A stretch of DNA of 64,000 nucleotides, taken from the NCBI GenBank assembly GCA_902729315.2, contig LR746264.1, positions 622,501-686,500 of the forward strand, given 5' to 3'. Within the stretch, counting starts at the first letter, position 1, and every line of letters starts with the position of its first letter. The notes beneath the pieces are model-generated. The model was not told the origin of the DNA, searched no databases, and worked only from the letters and a program-made list of their open reading frames with translations. A program made the translations under genes and the position numbers. This document shows, in pieces, positions 44,954 through 58,900 of the stretch. This DNA comes from Spirodela intermedia. Lineage: Eukaryota; Streptophyta; Magnoliopsida; Alismatales; Araceae.

Positions 44954-47900
44954 TCACTTGGAGCTCACGGGGATGAATTTGATGGCGGCGGCCACGGGCA
45001 TGCCCAAGAAGCCAATCGCCACGCAGATGAACCACTGCACGAGGGAGAGGGGTGTCGTGTTGGCGAAGTCTCCGAGGAACTGGACGATCAGGACCTGGAA
45101 GATGGCCGTGAAGGAGAGGACGCCCACGAACACGTAGTTCTTCAGGATGCCCCGGAAGACGTCAATCTTCTCCATTTCTCTGGAGCTGATCTCGTTGAAG
45201 ACCTGAACAGGAGGAGAAGAAGAAGATTCACGAGTTCAGTTGGCAAAAAGGAATGATGGAGATGGCATAAAACATCATTCCAGATAACCGAAATCGACAT
45301 GGCGGGATGCAAAAACAGAGAAGAAGAGGGGGGCCCTGATAGAGGGTCCCTTCCTCTGCTGATTCCCTCATGTTTTCTGACTTCTCTCCGACCAATTCAG
45401 ATCTGTTCGTGGGAGATGAACATGCCTAAAAAGTCTTGGGCATAACCATTTCAGGAAGACTTTCTCTCCAATTCCAGTCTTTAATGCAAATTTCATGGGG
45501 GGAAAAAAAAAGAGAGAGAAAAGACAAATGGGTGTGGATAAAATGATTTATACTAGTATTTATATACCCTTTTTTGATTTATTAAACCTGTTCCATTGTC
45601 AGTCACTCCAATATACCAGTCTGGATTCTGGGCCAATACCCTATAAAAAGCCCGGAGATGACCCAGATGAGGACCAGGCAAGTCTAATTCAGACCTATTT
45701 TTCTTTCCTGTGTTAACCTTGATGATGCCCAAGCCCAGAAAGAACTGGGCTTTGCTGGGCTGGGCATCTACCTTTCATAGCTCGTTGATAACCCTAATAA
45801 TCACACCGACACGAAATAAAAAAAGGCGATCTCCAGAAAATTTTCAGTCGATTAGACCAAAAGGAAGGATCGGAGGGGTACCTGGCAGAAGACGAAGGAG
45901 TTGAATATAATTGTATTCAGTGTGAGATCTGCGTGGGGGCCAGACAGGGTGAGCACCCTCTTCCCTTCTGTCTGAAGATACCAGATGACTATAAACTGAT
46001 AGAACGATTGCCCCAGGATGTTTCTCCACATGACATTGCTGATGAAGTTCCCTCCCCTTCCGACGGGGGTTCTTTTCATTAGGTCCTTATGAGGGGGCTC
46101 AGTGGCCAGAGCAAGGGCCCCAAGGGTGTCCATGATCATGTTGACCCAGAGCAATTGGACCGCAGTGAGTGGAGTGCGCCCTAAACCACAGAAAACACCG
46201 TCAAGTGTTGTGAGCCTCAGCATGGCTGTTGTTGAAAGGAAAAAAAATATTCTGAAGTGAGGGTAACGCAAGAAACAAGTGTTTTTGAGGTGGGCATAAA
46301 ACAAGATATGGGGGATGAAAATGAACGTAATCTCATTTTGGAAGTGGTGTTAACACAGTTATGGGGGATGAGAGATGGATAAAATCTATTTATGGAAATG
46401 GATCTAAGAAGAAATTGGAGAGAAAACATAAGCATGATATATTTTCCAGGAATGGGTACTGGAACAATTTGGGGAAAAAAATAGCAATTAGAAGAGCCAA
46501 GCCATTTTTGGCAAGATGATCCCATTATTTAACATGATGTGGGAAAAGAAACTCAAACAAAAAGCCGATAGGTACTACCTATAAGGTTTCCTCTCCTCTA
46601 TTATGTTCAAATAGAGAAAACCATTGTGCATACCTGTCAGGCATGCTGAGGAGAAGTTGACAATTAGGGCAACCACATTAACAGTGAGTTGAAACTGCAC
46701 AAATTTCTGAATGTTGATGTAAACAGAACGCCCCCACTTTGCCACGGTAACGATGGTAGAGAAGTTGTCATCCAAAATGATGACATCAGCGCTTTCTTTT
46801 GCGACCTGTGCGAAGTAGTAATGTCAGCGTGCGTGGGTGGTAATCAATTTTCAAGGCCAGGAACAGATTGAAGGATAGTGTGATCAGTAACGAAAAGGTG
46901 TACCTCGGTTCCCGCAATACCCATTGCCAGCCCAATATCCGCTTCATGAAGCGCTGGAGCGTCGTTGGTGCCATCACCAGTCACAGCAACAACTTCCTTG
47001 AACATGGTTCTCAGATGCTTCACCAACATATGCTTGTCTAATGGCGAAGATCTGGCCATGACCTGGAATAAGGAGAGAATATGGATATCTATCAGTTCTA
47101 GACGCTGGAAAATGGCCAGGAAAAGAGATGGGTCAGAAGATTTACTTGAATTTTTGGAATCAGGTCCATCATCTCCTCAAGAGACTTCTCTCGAAACTCT
47201 GGGCCTTCAATGGCTATGCCCTCGTCAGTGAGGATGCCGCATTCTCTAGCAATCGCCTTTGCAGTGGTTATATTGTCTCCAGTGACCATCCTGACGGTTA
47301 TCCCAGCTGACCTACAGACTGCAACAGACTCCTTCACACCCGGGCGGACCGGATCTTTTATGCCCACAATTCCAATGCAAGTACCTTCCTTGGTAGGAAT
47401 ATCTTCTTTGGGGGAATATCCGTCATCTACTTCCATATAAGCGAGACACAGGGTCCGAAGGGCTTCACTGGCGAAGCTCTCTATTGTACCCTCCAGATGG
47501 CTCCTTGTTGCTTCATCCAAGGGGATGACGTCGCCAGCAGAGTCCAGAACCTTGTCACACATGCCGAGCACAATCTCCGAAGCCCCCTTGCAATGGGCGC
47601 GGAGCCCCCCTCCGGGGAGCTCTATCACGACGGCCATTCTCTTCTTCGCAGAATTGAAAGGCTCGACCTTGACCAGCTTAGCTTCCCGACTCTCGGCCGA
47701 GAAATCCCCTCCGAGAGATAAACCGAACTCGAGTAGGGCAGTTTCGGTCGGCGTTCCAAGGATCTCAATGCTTCCATCTCTCCTTGAGCAGACCTCCCCG
47801 CCCGTGTTGCAAAATATAGATTGCAGAAGAATCTTAACAGCAGCATCTGGAATCTGGGAGCACAGATTCAGAGCCTGTTTTGTGTCGCCGACGTCCTCTG

Positions 47901-49658
47901 TCTTTCCGCAGATGCAAGCTTTCACAACAGACATGTGGTTGGTAGTCAGCGTCCCAGTCTTGTCGCTGCAGATGCTCGTGGAGGATCCCATCGTCTCACA
48001 GGCCGCGAGGTGGCGGACCAGCGCTTTGTCGTTCATCATCTTCTTCATGGCGAAGGCGAGGCTCAGTGTGACAGCCAAGGGCAGCCCCTCGGGGACGGCG
48101 ACCACCACGATGGTGACCGCCACGGCGAAGTACTCCAACATCTTCAGGGCGTCGTCTCCGGTCCAGCTCAGGTAGGAGCCATCGTTAAACTTCCGGGTGA
48201 GAAGGCCTTGTGCGAGCACCGCAAATGTCACGACGGCGAAAAACAGACCGATCTTCCCGATTATGGTGGCAACTCCGTTCAATTTTACCTGCAGAGGGGT
48301 CTCGTCGTCCCCACCTTCGCTGAGAGTGGCCATGAGCTTGCCCCACTGGGTCCTCATCCCAACTGTCGTCACTATCATCCTGCAAGACCCATCTTGGACC
48401 TTGGTTCCTGACAGGAGGAAGGGATTTTCCTCGTTGACCCCCACCGGTTCGCTCTCTCCTGTCAAGCTTGACTCATTGATCAGGAGAGAGAACCCGGACA
48501 CGAATAATCCATCAGCAGGAACTTGGTCACCGATTCCCAGGTGGACGATGTCTCCGGGAAGAAGCTCGTATATCGACATATTTTGCCTGTCCCCATTTCT
48601 CCACACTTGCATGGAGATCTTCTTCTTCTCCTTGTCCAAATCTTTGAACTGCAAGGACTGCCTGTAATCGCTGATGGCTGTGACGAAGACGACCAAGAGG
48701 ATGCTCGCCACAATTCCGAGGCCATCGTGGGCGCCCTTCGGCCATCCTTCCATGGTGATCCCGACAACGAGGGACACGAGGGCGCACACCCCGAGAATCA
48801 TCAGAGTCATGTCGTGAAGGGCTTCCCAGACGAACAGCCAGAAACTCCGGGGCTGGCTCTCTGTGAATTTGTTGATCCCATAAATCTCCTGCCTCCGCTT
48901 CAGCTTGTCTGCTGAATCGTTGATCCCCTCGGAGGTCGAAGTAGATAGCTTGGTTGCTATGCCCTCCACCCCCCCATGGGCCTTCAGTTTCTTCAAATCA
49001 TGCTTCTCGACAATTGATCCCAGTTCTTCTGCACAGATCTGAAAGCCTTCTGCCCTAACTTCCTCCGGCACCACATATTCGCTAGACGGAGAAATGCCTT
49101 GATGGAGAAACAATAGGAATTTAGAATGGGAATTGGATACGTATCGCTCGACAAATCAGTGGTTACATCCCAGAGCAAGAGCAGATACAATTTAGATCTC
49201 TACCTTGTATAAACTGGAGCGCAGCCTTTGAGACAAGAACAGCGATTCTCAACTTCTCCTGCAAACAGCGGGGAAGAGGAAGTCAGTCTGAAGAAATGCA
49301 AAATGTCCAAGGCTGATGAATCTTTGGATCCGTGAAATCAATCAAACCTAGCCTGCTTGTATTTAGCAGGACATTTCGTTGTCGAGGTGATCGAACGAGG
49401 GATAGAATACCGACCAGATCCAATGAAAGAGGAGAACCAGAGGAGAGAGCAAGAAAGGGATCCCCGGTGGAAGAGACTAACGTGATTAGTGCGTTTCATG
49501 GCCGCAGCCTCCCAGCGCTTGGAGAGGTTGGCGGTGAAACGAAACCGTCGCTTGGGATTCTTGACGACGCCGCAGAGGTTCCGCCATCGCTGGAGAGCCT
49601 CCTCCGACGTGTTCTTCGACTTCACCCCTCCGAAATTCTGATTCAGGTAGTTCTCCAT
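44954..49658 (-). CDS. Autoinhibited (type IIB) Ca2+-transporting ATPase, ACA1/ACA2-like
   Basis: Seven exons join in frame: 49658-49482, 49258-49204, 49097-47146, 47062-46904, 46805-46634, 46180-45882 and 45202-44954, giving 1020 residues, the usual length. It is a P-type pump moving Ca2+ out of the cytosol. The N-terminus has the calmodulin-binding autoinhibitor ([18 protein letters not shown], then AAAMKRTNH). Catalytic hallmarks are SLTGESEPV in the actuator, [13 protein letters not shown] in M4, [12 protein letters not shown] with the phosphorylated Asp near residue 450, HCKGASEIV in the nucleotide domain, and [20 protein letters not shown] in exon 4. M5-M10 follow in exons 5-7 ([40 protein letters not shown]). 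It resembles the ACA1/ACA2/ACA7 group; which membrane it occupies (plastid envelope, ER or plasma membrane) cannot be read from sequence. Exon 3 alone is 1952 bp. Confidence 0.96.
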
Positions 49659-50857
49659 CGCCTCCCTTCTCCCAGCAGAACAAGCAACTCCAACAGCACC
49701 ACCTCTTCACAAATACCCCGCCTCCAGCGGCATTCAAAGCCCGACCCTCCGCGTGAATCCGCGGAAAGTGCGTGTTAAAGCCCGATTCTCGAGGTCAAGA
49801 ACTGCAGCAACAAACAGAAGCTTCCCTCCAGCGGCGACGAAGTCGCTTGGTGGGGAGGGCGCCTTTTCTGGCCTTCCTTTCCTCTCTCCTTCTGCCTACT
49901 CCCTTCCCATCTTCCGATCACCTTCCGGGCGACACAGAAAAGAGAGAGAGAGAGCGAAAGAGAAGAGAGACGATGAAAGTGGGGTAGAGGAGAACTGATC
50001 CGGAATTAGTTAAGTATGATCGGAGGACGAGGGAGGGGGGGGGGGACCGCTCCGTGGTGCTTTGTCGGACGAGATCGGCCGCCGGAAACGGAGAAGGTCG
50101 TCGACCAGAGACGGCAAGACAGAGGAGAAAGCCATAATGATATTGCCACCACCTCCGCCCGGCCGGTTCTTGGCCTCCCATGTTACCGGCCGATTTTCCC
50201 ACGTGCCACGGGGTGAGGGAGAGAGAGAGGCGTTGAAAAGTTTGGTTTCTGCCCGGGCCCACATTTTACTGGGCCGCTTTCCCCACGTGCGACGTTGAAG
50301 TCAGAGAGAGCGCCAATGCAGCCGAAGAAGAAAGGGGTGGAAATATAATTACTATAAAATTACCTGAAGGACAGTTTTTTAAAAAACCCTCGCATCACGA
50401 AAAAACGAAAAATCCCCACCATTGATCGTGGTCCCCATGTAGACGCTTGATTATATATATTATTTTATATGCCCATCACGACATAACGCGTGATATGCCG
50501 TCGTATTATTTTATATTAATATTTTTACTATTTAACTATTAAGTCAGTAATGATTATAGATATTAGTCAGCATTGGACGTTCAGGTGTCAAACTGTAGTG
50601 TACATATTAACATATTTAAATATTAATTATACTAAAAAAACACCCTAAAAAACTCTCCGGTGCAGAGGGCTCCTCAAGACGGACGGTCAACGTTTCATCG
50701 GCGGCGGCGGAGTGTTTTTCCAAAAGATGGTGGGCCCCACAGCGGTTTTCAAAACAGACGAAACTCGACCACTGACTTTGACCGATCATTGAATCTATTT
50801 TGTAATTTACCCTAAACAAATGTGTACTAGTTATGTATATACCCACCGGCAAGCTTT
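49659..50857. promoter_or_regulatory. Ca2+-ATPase 5' region and promoter
   Basis: A GC-rich leader with a short GA tract (about 49939-49955) and a poly-G run near 50034-50044, then CCACGTGCCACG-like and GGGCCCACATTTTACTGGGCC motifs near 50198-50275. The GCCACGTG core resembles an ABRE/G-box. Beyond 50340 the DNA is AT-rich. Confidence 0.5.
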
Positions 50858-50980
50858 TCAACCTCTTCTAGACGTGAGGTTCATAAGCTTTGACTTGTTG
50901 CGAGTCAAAGCACGAAGCCAATCTTTTTCTAGGGCCGAGACTCGGTCAACTATCTCAAGCTTACCATCACCATTGACCAA
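50680..50980. promoter_or_regulatory. Cluster of W-box-like TTGAC motifs
   Basis: About six TTGAC/GTCAA cores occur within 300 bp, near 50686, 50777, 50890, 50905, 50944 and 50973, some as TTGACC. WRKY factors bind such cores. The cluster partly overlaps the orphan candidate exon, so regulatory use is uncertain. Confidence 0.3.
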
Positions 50981-51076
50981 CGATTCTCCCGCCGCGAACG
51001 TCTTCAATCTCCGAAGGCCGAGTCGCTCCACGTTACACACACCAGCGGTTCCAGCAAAAGAATCCCGGATGAGCTT
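50858..51076 (-). other. Orphan candidate coding exon, product unrecognised
   Basis: After TCCTTAG, a possible splice acceptor at 51077-51083 on the minus strand, the frame is open for 72 codons to a TGA. The product starts KLIRDSFAGTAGVCNVERLG, continues with RRLKTFAAGESLV and LEIVDRVSALEKDWLRALTR, and ends NLTSRRG. It has protein-like composition, with basic and hydrophobic residues in a helical pattern, and no ATG at its start. I found no convincing upstream exon. It could be the last exon of an unknown gene, a gene relic or chance. Confidence 0.3.
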
Positions 51077-51083
51077 CTAAGGA

Positions 51084-52986
51084 TACAAATATACCGATTA
51101 TTTTCGCTATATGAAAATAAAATAAATATCAACACCTAGACCTAGTTTTTTTTCCTAAATTGGAGATCCAAGATCGTCTGAAAAAAATGAAGAAGAAACT
51201 GATAGGGCAAGAGGGTCAAACGCGAAGCTCATCGTAGCTGGGGCTGGACTGGATCAAAAGGTCTGGAAGAGTTATCCTTCTCACACAGTAATCTAGATTG
51301 ATCCTGGGCTTCATAAGAGTCCAGATTGGAACCAGTTTTCCTCGCTGTTCTTCAGAATTGGGTTCAATCCAGATCTGCCCAAAGGTACCCGAGCTCTACA
51401 AAATAAGGCAGGGCATGATTTCGCTGCACCTGGAAGATCGGAAGAACATATCGAAAAGTGTGGCCACATGATATGAAGAAAAATATAGTATCACACGAAA
51501 TTTTACAATGCATGGTTTAGTGCCTGGTTTTGTTCTAAAATTAGGGTTTTCTTCATGCCTGGTCTCCTCACGGTCCCCTCAGTTTGATCAGAGACTGCTT
51601 GTCTACGGGACCCTACGAGCATACGTTCACTGCAGAACGAATAATTTAACGAAATGCCACCTTCACCTGGATCCATACATGGAGTGGCATTGACCTCACG
51701 ATTTTAGTAGGTAGTGGACGATGGCAACCGGCTCTTTTCTCCCGCCAAACATGACATTCAAGCCTGACTGACTTCCAGAGCCATCCACCCGGCTGTCACA
51801 TCCCGCAGAATTAAGGGAGAGGGATAGATGATACCATTCGTGATCTGCGCGATCGAGAAGAACAGAGATCGGAGCAGGCACCTGTGCATATCCGACGGAT
51901 CGAGCCGTGGCCTGGTCGATTCACGGCTCGCCCGGGTTCCCCATGGACGGAGACAGAAAGCTCTTCCTACCACCGGAGATACAGATCAGAGCTCCAACCA
52001 CACTAGAAATCCAAATGCCGCGGCGGCAATCACACTCCCACATCGCTGGATCAGCAGCAGCAAAGGGCGAAGAAGGAAGGGCCTCCTTCCCACCACTGGA
52101 GAACCAGATCCGAGATCCAACTGGGGCTACATCGGCCCGTCCTCGTCTGGTCACTACCACAGAGCTCTTGAGCCATCCCGGAGCCACGAGGATGACAATG
52201 CGCCGCCTCCTGCCGCAACCGGGGGCTGGAGGAGGAGGACGACGGAGGGTGCTGCGAAGAACTCCATCGATCCTCCCTCGAACGCCCTGCCACGCCTCCC
52301 CCCCACGTCTCGCTCTTCACTGTACAACAATTTTTTTCTCCCGCGCTCACGACCCTGAAAAAAACGCCAATATAAATCAATACATTTACATTTCTATTTT
52401 TTATTAAAATCTCCATTAAAAAATAATGAAACCAAATGATTAACGTGCGCCGCAGGTGCAACTTTGCGTTTCTTTGTTCTTCTGATTTCCTCCAAACTAA
52501 TGGCTACTCTGATCACACCGGTGGCATCGATCCAATGGGTTCAGGTTAATATGCGCCGCAGATGCAGGTTTTGCCTTTTTTTTTCATTTTGATTTTTTTC
52601 CAAAGTAATGGAAATATATTTAATAAATGTGTAGATATAACGAGCCGCAGGTACCATGTTATCTGTCTGAAGTGTTTGGGAGTGATTTGGTTCGTGTGGT
52701 GAGTTTGGAATCGATTTTGACGTGTAGAGGAGAGTGATGGGCGGATTTTGACTGAATTTTCATTTTTATTTTACGTTTATCATGAAATTATCTTGGCCGC
52801 AATGAGTTCGTCATCGCACGTGTGAACCATGGGGCGTTGGGCGGTGAGAATTTCTTATGATCACCATCGCGAGTTCGTGGTGCCCGTCTTTGAAGGGATC
52901 GGTCGACGGCGTCTGAGTTCGCCCCATTTCCAGGAGTCGAAACAGCGTCTCTTCCCTTCGTTCGCCTTCTCCCTCTCGTAGCAGCC
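51084..52986. other. Intergenic region upstream of VDAC
   Basis: No gene is recognised. GC-rich open frames on both strands between 51.8 and 52.4 kb have no recognisable motifs and look like compositional artefacts. The last 150 bp hold the probable VDAC 5' UTR. Confidence 0.5.
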
Positions 52987-55900
52987 ATGAGGGGCCCGGG
53001 TCTGTTCTCCGAGATCGGGAAGAAGGGAAAAGGTCGGAACTTGGCACATTTATCTCCTCCGTCGTCATTCTCCTGTTTTTTGTAATCTAGGTTACGTTTT
53101 GATCCTTTTCCGCCGGGTAATGATTTCAGATCTGCTGGGAAAGGACTACACCTATGATCAGAAGATCACTTTCTCGAGCCGCACCGAGACTGGAGTGGTA
53201 TTGACGCTCTAGCCAATTTGCTGCCTTTTTTTTTTTGAAGATTTTCATTTTTTTGTATTTCTTGATTCGATGGTGCCAGAGGCTTTTATATTTCTTATGG
53301 AGTTGAGTGCCGAGTATTATCACGGTTTTTTTGATCGAGGGGTTTTAGTTCCCTACGGCCATGCTATGAATATTTGATTCAGTCGAGTCCTCGCGGCAAA
53401 TGGTCCCATTTTGTTTCGGTGGATTAATAATCGACTTCATTTAATCTTTTTGACGCTGTAATGTATAACTTAGTTTCTTTTAAGATTGACTTTTGGTCAT
53501 TTCGAGAACTTATATTCGCATGGCTTACTTTATAGAGCAAAATCTTGTTCTAGTTTAAAACGAGCAGTTGAAAATTTATATTTTTATTAATATTGTGTTA
53601 TTCTCCTTGTATTATGCAAGTCTTTTGCGGCATTCTTTCTTTCTCTCCAATTATCTTTAGCATCCTCTATGCGTACTGTTGGATAATTTTTAGGACATCA
53701 GTCAATTTATTGTTTAAGCAAATTCGAAGTCTTCATGCGCCTGCTAGGTATCTTGTATAATGTTTCTAAACTATTTCACTTTTCCCTCTTTATTTATCCA
53801 CTAAATTCTTTGGTACAGTTCAGGTGTCAATATTCGTATTTTATGTCCCTTATGAAGATACGATTATGTCTTGTATTAGTTTTGATGGACAAGTTAGACT
53901 TTTTATGAGAAAAGATTCTTTGAAATAATAGTCTTTTCACGAGGATAGGAATTTCAGTAACACACTAGCTTGAAATTTTGCCGATTCAGAGTTTCTTGAT
54001 ACAACACGGGTAATAATTTGAAGGCAAGGTTGACTAGCCTACATATTTGAGCTATGGTCCTGTATACGAGACCTTCCTAGCTGATGAGTAAAGTACTTGC
54101 TGCTCGGTTATAATTCACCCTGGCTAAGCCAGTGGGACTCTTGACAGCATATTTGTTTGTTTTGTATATATTTGATGTCGTTTGGTTATCTCGGTGGGAA
54201 CTAACAGTTTATTATTTCTAGCTATAGGGTTTAACAGCGCATTTAAATGTCAAGTTGAAACAGTGGCTTAAGAAAGTTTGAATTGATCACAAATTAATAG
54301 TGTTTGACGGCGTCTGCGTGCCAAGTTGAAACTTGCATCAACTCCTATTATGGCGTCTTAAGAAAGCAATCATACTTTGTAGGAATAAAGTGGAAAGCCT
54401 AATACGTTTCACAGAAAATGGTTTCCATGAATTTGCAGTGAAATAAATCTTTAATTACTGTAGCTATGTTTTTTTTTGTCACTATTCCTCTTTATTTTAT
54501 GATGAATATCATTCAGCAACTTTTTAAATGAAGATCTGGTGCGTCTCATGTTGAACTGAAAAGAATAGAAAAAGCAACGACATCTATAAGTCATTAGATG
54601 CATATCTTTTGCTCGAGTTTGCTGAGTTTAACGACATCTATTAATATTTCATTTACATTTTTCTCATTAAGCGAAAAAATGAAAGTAGTACGTGGTCCCT
54701 AATCACTAAGTGTCATCTTTTTATGTTTTTTTTTTTGGTGACACTAGTCTTAGTTTTTCACTTTATTAGTAAGATATATGTGTGCCCTATTTGTCAGGTG
54801 GTAGATATAAGCTAAAGCTGTCATACTGAAGGTGTTTCATACGATTATTATCAAAACTACGAGTGGACTTTTATATCATACTGTTCTAGTCCGGGAAGGC
54901 CTTTCTTTTTAAAATTTCAAGTGCTTTCTTTCACATTGCTTCCTGTGCTTAAATATGGGTGCATGTGTCTTCAATACTCCCTAAGTAAGGTGCGGGCTAG
55001 TATATACCACGAAGCCAAGTTATCTTTTACTTAGTTTACGAGCTCAGTCTGACCTTTTTTGAATCTGTGTGATCTCCTAGCAGTGATTCATGCCGAGATG
55101 AACTGATTCAGCCTATTGATGGTAGGATTGAGCCACTTGAAAAACCGCGAGTGACTCATTCTGTCATGTTCTGATTTTACCTGACTTGCAATTGGCTTGG
55201 GCTGACTGGATGCATGCCTTTTCGAACCAATCACATATCTGGAGTATCAGATCTGTAGCATCCTAGTACGTTTTCTTGTTCGAGTCAGATTGTTACAGTC
55301 CAGTACAACTGTTTTCAAGCGTACTGGGTCAGTAACTGAGTCCAAGTTTTCTAACTTTTCTAGTCCCATGACTGAAAAAGCAGGCCAAATCTGGTTAGAG
55401 TCCGCTGTTCAATTTATCCAGACCAAATTGACTGAGCCATCTGATCGCAATCCTTAACTGCAGTAACTGTGGAGCAACTTTGAGCCTGCTCGGATCTGCT
55501 TTGTTGTTCATATCCACCTCTTCAATATGCCAGTCTCTCCCTGCTCTTCAGCTACTCACAGATGTTCACCTGGTCTCTTCCTCGTGCCATCTGCTGCTCA
55601 ATGCTTTTAGGATGCTTGATACTTACTTCCTTACTTGAGCATTTGATCTGCTTCAATTGTTCAATGGATATTCTCCAATAACAGTGGTTAGGGAAGCCAA
55701 GAGAAGCCTTGTCCTTATTCTTTTAATCATTTTATTAGATGAAAACTAATTTATTTCTTGTCAGGATTGTTTAATCTGAATTATTGTGAAGCCAACGCAT
55801 ATTAACAGCAGTATCATGTTTTCTTAAGGTTTTAATCGTTCTAGTCTTCTAGATTATGAAAAGTTTGTTCCAAGTAAGGTCTTTCAGGAGGAAGTCTCTA

Positions 55901-58900
55901 TCATGAAGATCATTTATATGGGTTGGACTGCGATTGTTTTTGTTACGAATGAGAGAGATCGAAGGAGAGAGAGAGAGAGAGAGAGGGACCTAGGAGACTT
56001 GACGACTTAAAATCTAGTCGACAGACATATGGGTCGATATGGCCATGATCTATATTGGCCAATACAGCCTAGATGCAATAATATATATAGTATTCAACAG
56101 CCCTGCCTCAAGCTAGATCATATTTTTCATATGCACCTAACTTGTTAAATGGAAATTGCACCTTGTGACCATTTAGAGACCTAGTGAATAACTCTGCAAG
56201 TTGTTATGTGGAGCTAACATGGACTGTGGTGATGAGTGGCGCTTGGATCTTCTCTCTAATGAAGTGACAATCAACTTCAATGTGTTTTGTCTTCTCATGG
56301 AACACATGATTAGAGGAAATATGGATCACCACACGTTTGTTGCATTTGAGCTCTATAGGACCTTCATGATGAAAGCCAATTCTTCAAGATAATGTCCGAC
56401 TCGTATCAATTCACATGTAGTGTGTGTCATTGCCCTGTATTTTGGTTCAACGCTTGATTGTGAGACCACATATTGTTTCTTACTTCTCCAAGAAATAAAA
56501 TTACCGCCTAGAAATAAAATCTGGATCTCTTATCCAGATTGCAACTTGCCCAATTAACATATGAAAAACCCTGCATTATGAGATGACTGTTTTCTTGCAT
56601 AGTAGTCCTCTACTAGGATTATTCTTGAGATACCTCGATATCAGCATGACTCCATCAAGATGTTTGGTGTGTGATCGTTCCATGAATTGATGCACCACAC
56701 TTAGTAGTGAATGAGATATCTAATTGAGTAATAGTCAAATAATTTAATTTAGCAACTAAGTGTTTATACCTCCCTAGATCCTCTAACATCTCATCTTCAT
56801 CAATTGATAACTTTAAGTTAGGGTCTATGAGAGTGGTAGTTGTCCTTGTACCTAACATTCCTATCTCTGAAAGAAAATCAAGGGCATATTTTCATTGGTT
56901 GATTGCAATCGTTTCATTGGATTGAGTGATCTCAGTCCCAAGTAAATATTTGAGATTACCAAGGTCCTTGGTTGCAAATTGCCCTTGTAAAAACTCCCTT
57001 AGTTGAGAGATATTTGCATGATCATCTCCAGTAATAATGATGCCATCAACATATACAATCAACAAAATATGAGCAATAGAAGAATGTCTATCAAAGATAG
57101 AATGATGAACCTCGCATCTGTAAAATAATATTATTGAATTGACTAAATCATAGATAATTTTTGTAGGCAACATACCAAACTGAACTCTCTCCCTCCCCCC
57201 CCAACACACACCAACCAACAAATATTTCCAGTAACAACGATGTCATCAACATATACAATCAACAAAATAGGAGCAATAGAATAATGTATATCATAGAGAA
57301 TTTCTGTAGGCGACAGACCAAGCTGAACTCCAACCCCCCACTGCTGAGCAACAAAATCTATTAATTGTTCCATATAAATCTCCTCCTATAAGTCACCATA
57401 AATGAACACATTCTTGATATCTAGTGAATGTAGAGGCCAAGAAAATTAGGCAGCCAATACCAGGAAGATTTGTACTGAAGTAATTTGTCAACTTGAGATA
57501 ATGTCTCAACATAGTCTCCACCACATACTTGGGTGAAGCCTTTTGCCACCAAACAGGCTTTATATCAATTCAGAGAACCATCTAGACCAACTTTAACATT
57601 GAATACCCATTTACACATCAATGGATTTACCAGACAATCGTTGAACCAAACATCGTCCCATTTTGCTTAAGGGTAGTCATCTCTTCTGCTAAAGCTGCAT
57701 GTCACCCAAGATGGGCAAGTGCCTCTTAAACATTTTTAGGGATATGTATATCTATAATAGGGATGAAACAAAGACATAATATGTTTGAGACTAGTGAGTA
57801 TAAAAGATAAAGCTAGACGTTCGGTGAAGGGTACACAACCTTTTCTCCTTTCGGAGAGAAATTGAAAGATCCAAGTTACATGTAGCAAAGCCATTTTCTA
57901 TTAGATCGTCAAATGTAGATGAGATTGATTGTGGATCAAGCACTTCAAGAGCTGTTGGGCAAGTTTGGAGAACTCTTTGTCATGTATATACTTGTGTGAT
58001 GGCGGTTGACTAGTAGACAGCATGACTAGTAGACTCAACAAGACTATCACCTATTGGATGATCAATGGTAGAGATTGACTCAATAACAATTAGTAGAGGT
58101 AATGATTCTTCCAATGATGCACTAGATGTAGGATCATCAAAAAAAGATGTACCTTCAGAGAATGTAACATCTATTGAGATAATGTGACAACTAAGTGATT
58201 GGCTATAATACTTATATCGTTTTTGAACATGAGAGTATCCTAAGATGTACTTTGTAGATTTAAGACCAAGTTTATCTAGACCAACTTCTATTTTTTGAAC
58301 AAAACAAACATCCAATATATTTTATGTGGAACACTATACAATGGCTCTCTCAAGTGAAGGACCAAGTAAAAGATCTTATTATCTAAAATAGAGGATAGCA
58401 TGTGGTTAATTAGATAAGTGGCTGTGAGTACAATAACTCTCCAAAATTTGATAGAAACATGTACGTGTAAAAGAAGCGTACAAACAATTTCAACAATGTG
58501 TCTTTCTTTACTCTCATTGACTCCATTTTGTTGAGGGGTGTGAGAACATGATGACTGATGGATTATCCCATTGTAGGTTAAGTAATGCGTAAAAGGAGAA
58601 CTAAAATATTCTTTTGTGTTGTCAAAATGTAGTATATAGATGTTTTTGCCGAATTATTTTTTTATTTCAACACAGAATTAACAAAAAAAATAGAAAATAA
58701 GCCAGATATATCTTTCATGGGATATGACCATGTAACACAAGAGTGATCATTAATAAAAATAACAAATATCTAAACCTAAAATATGGATGTGATCTGACTC
58801 GAACCTTATACATATGGATGAACGAAGTCAAAGATTGACCTCACTTGCTTTTGAATATGTGATGTAAAGTCGAAACATAGTGTTTACCCAGCTGACAAGA

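Noticed and set aside
51828-52461. Overlapping open frames of 130-180 codons on both strands upstream of VDAC
   Set aside because: They have no family signature and overlap on both strands; GC-rich shadows.
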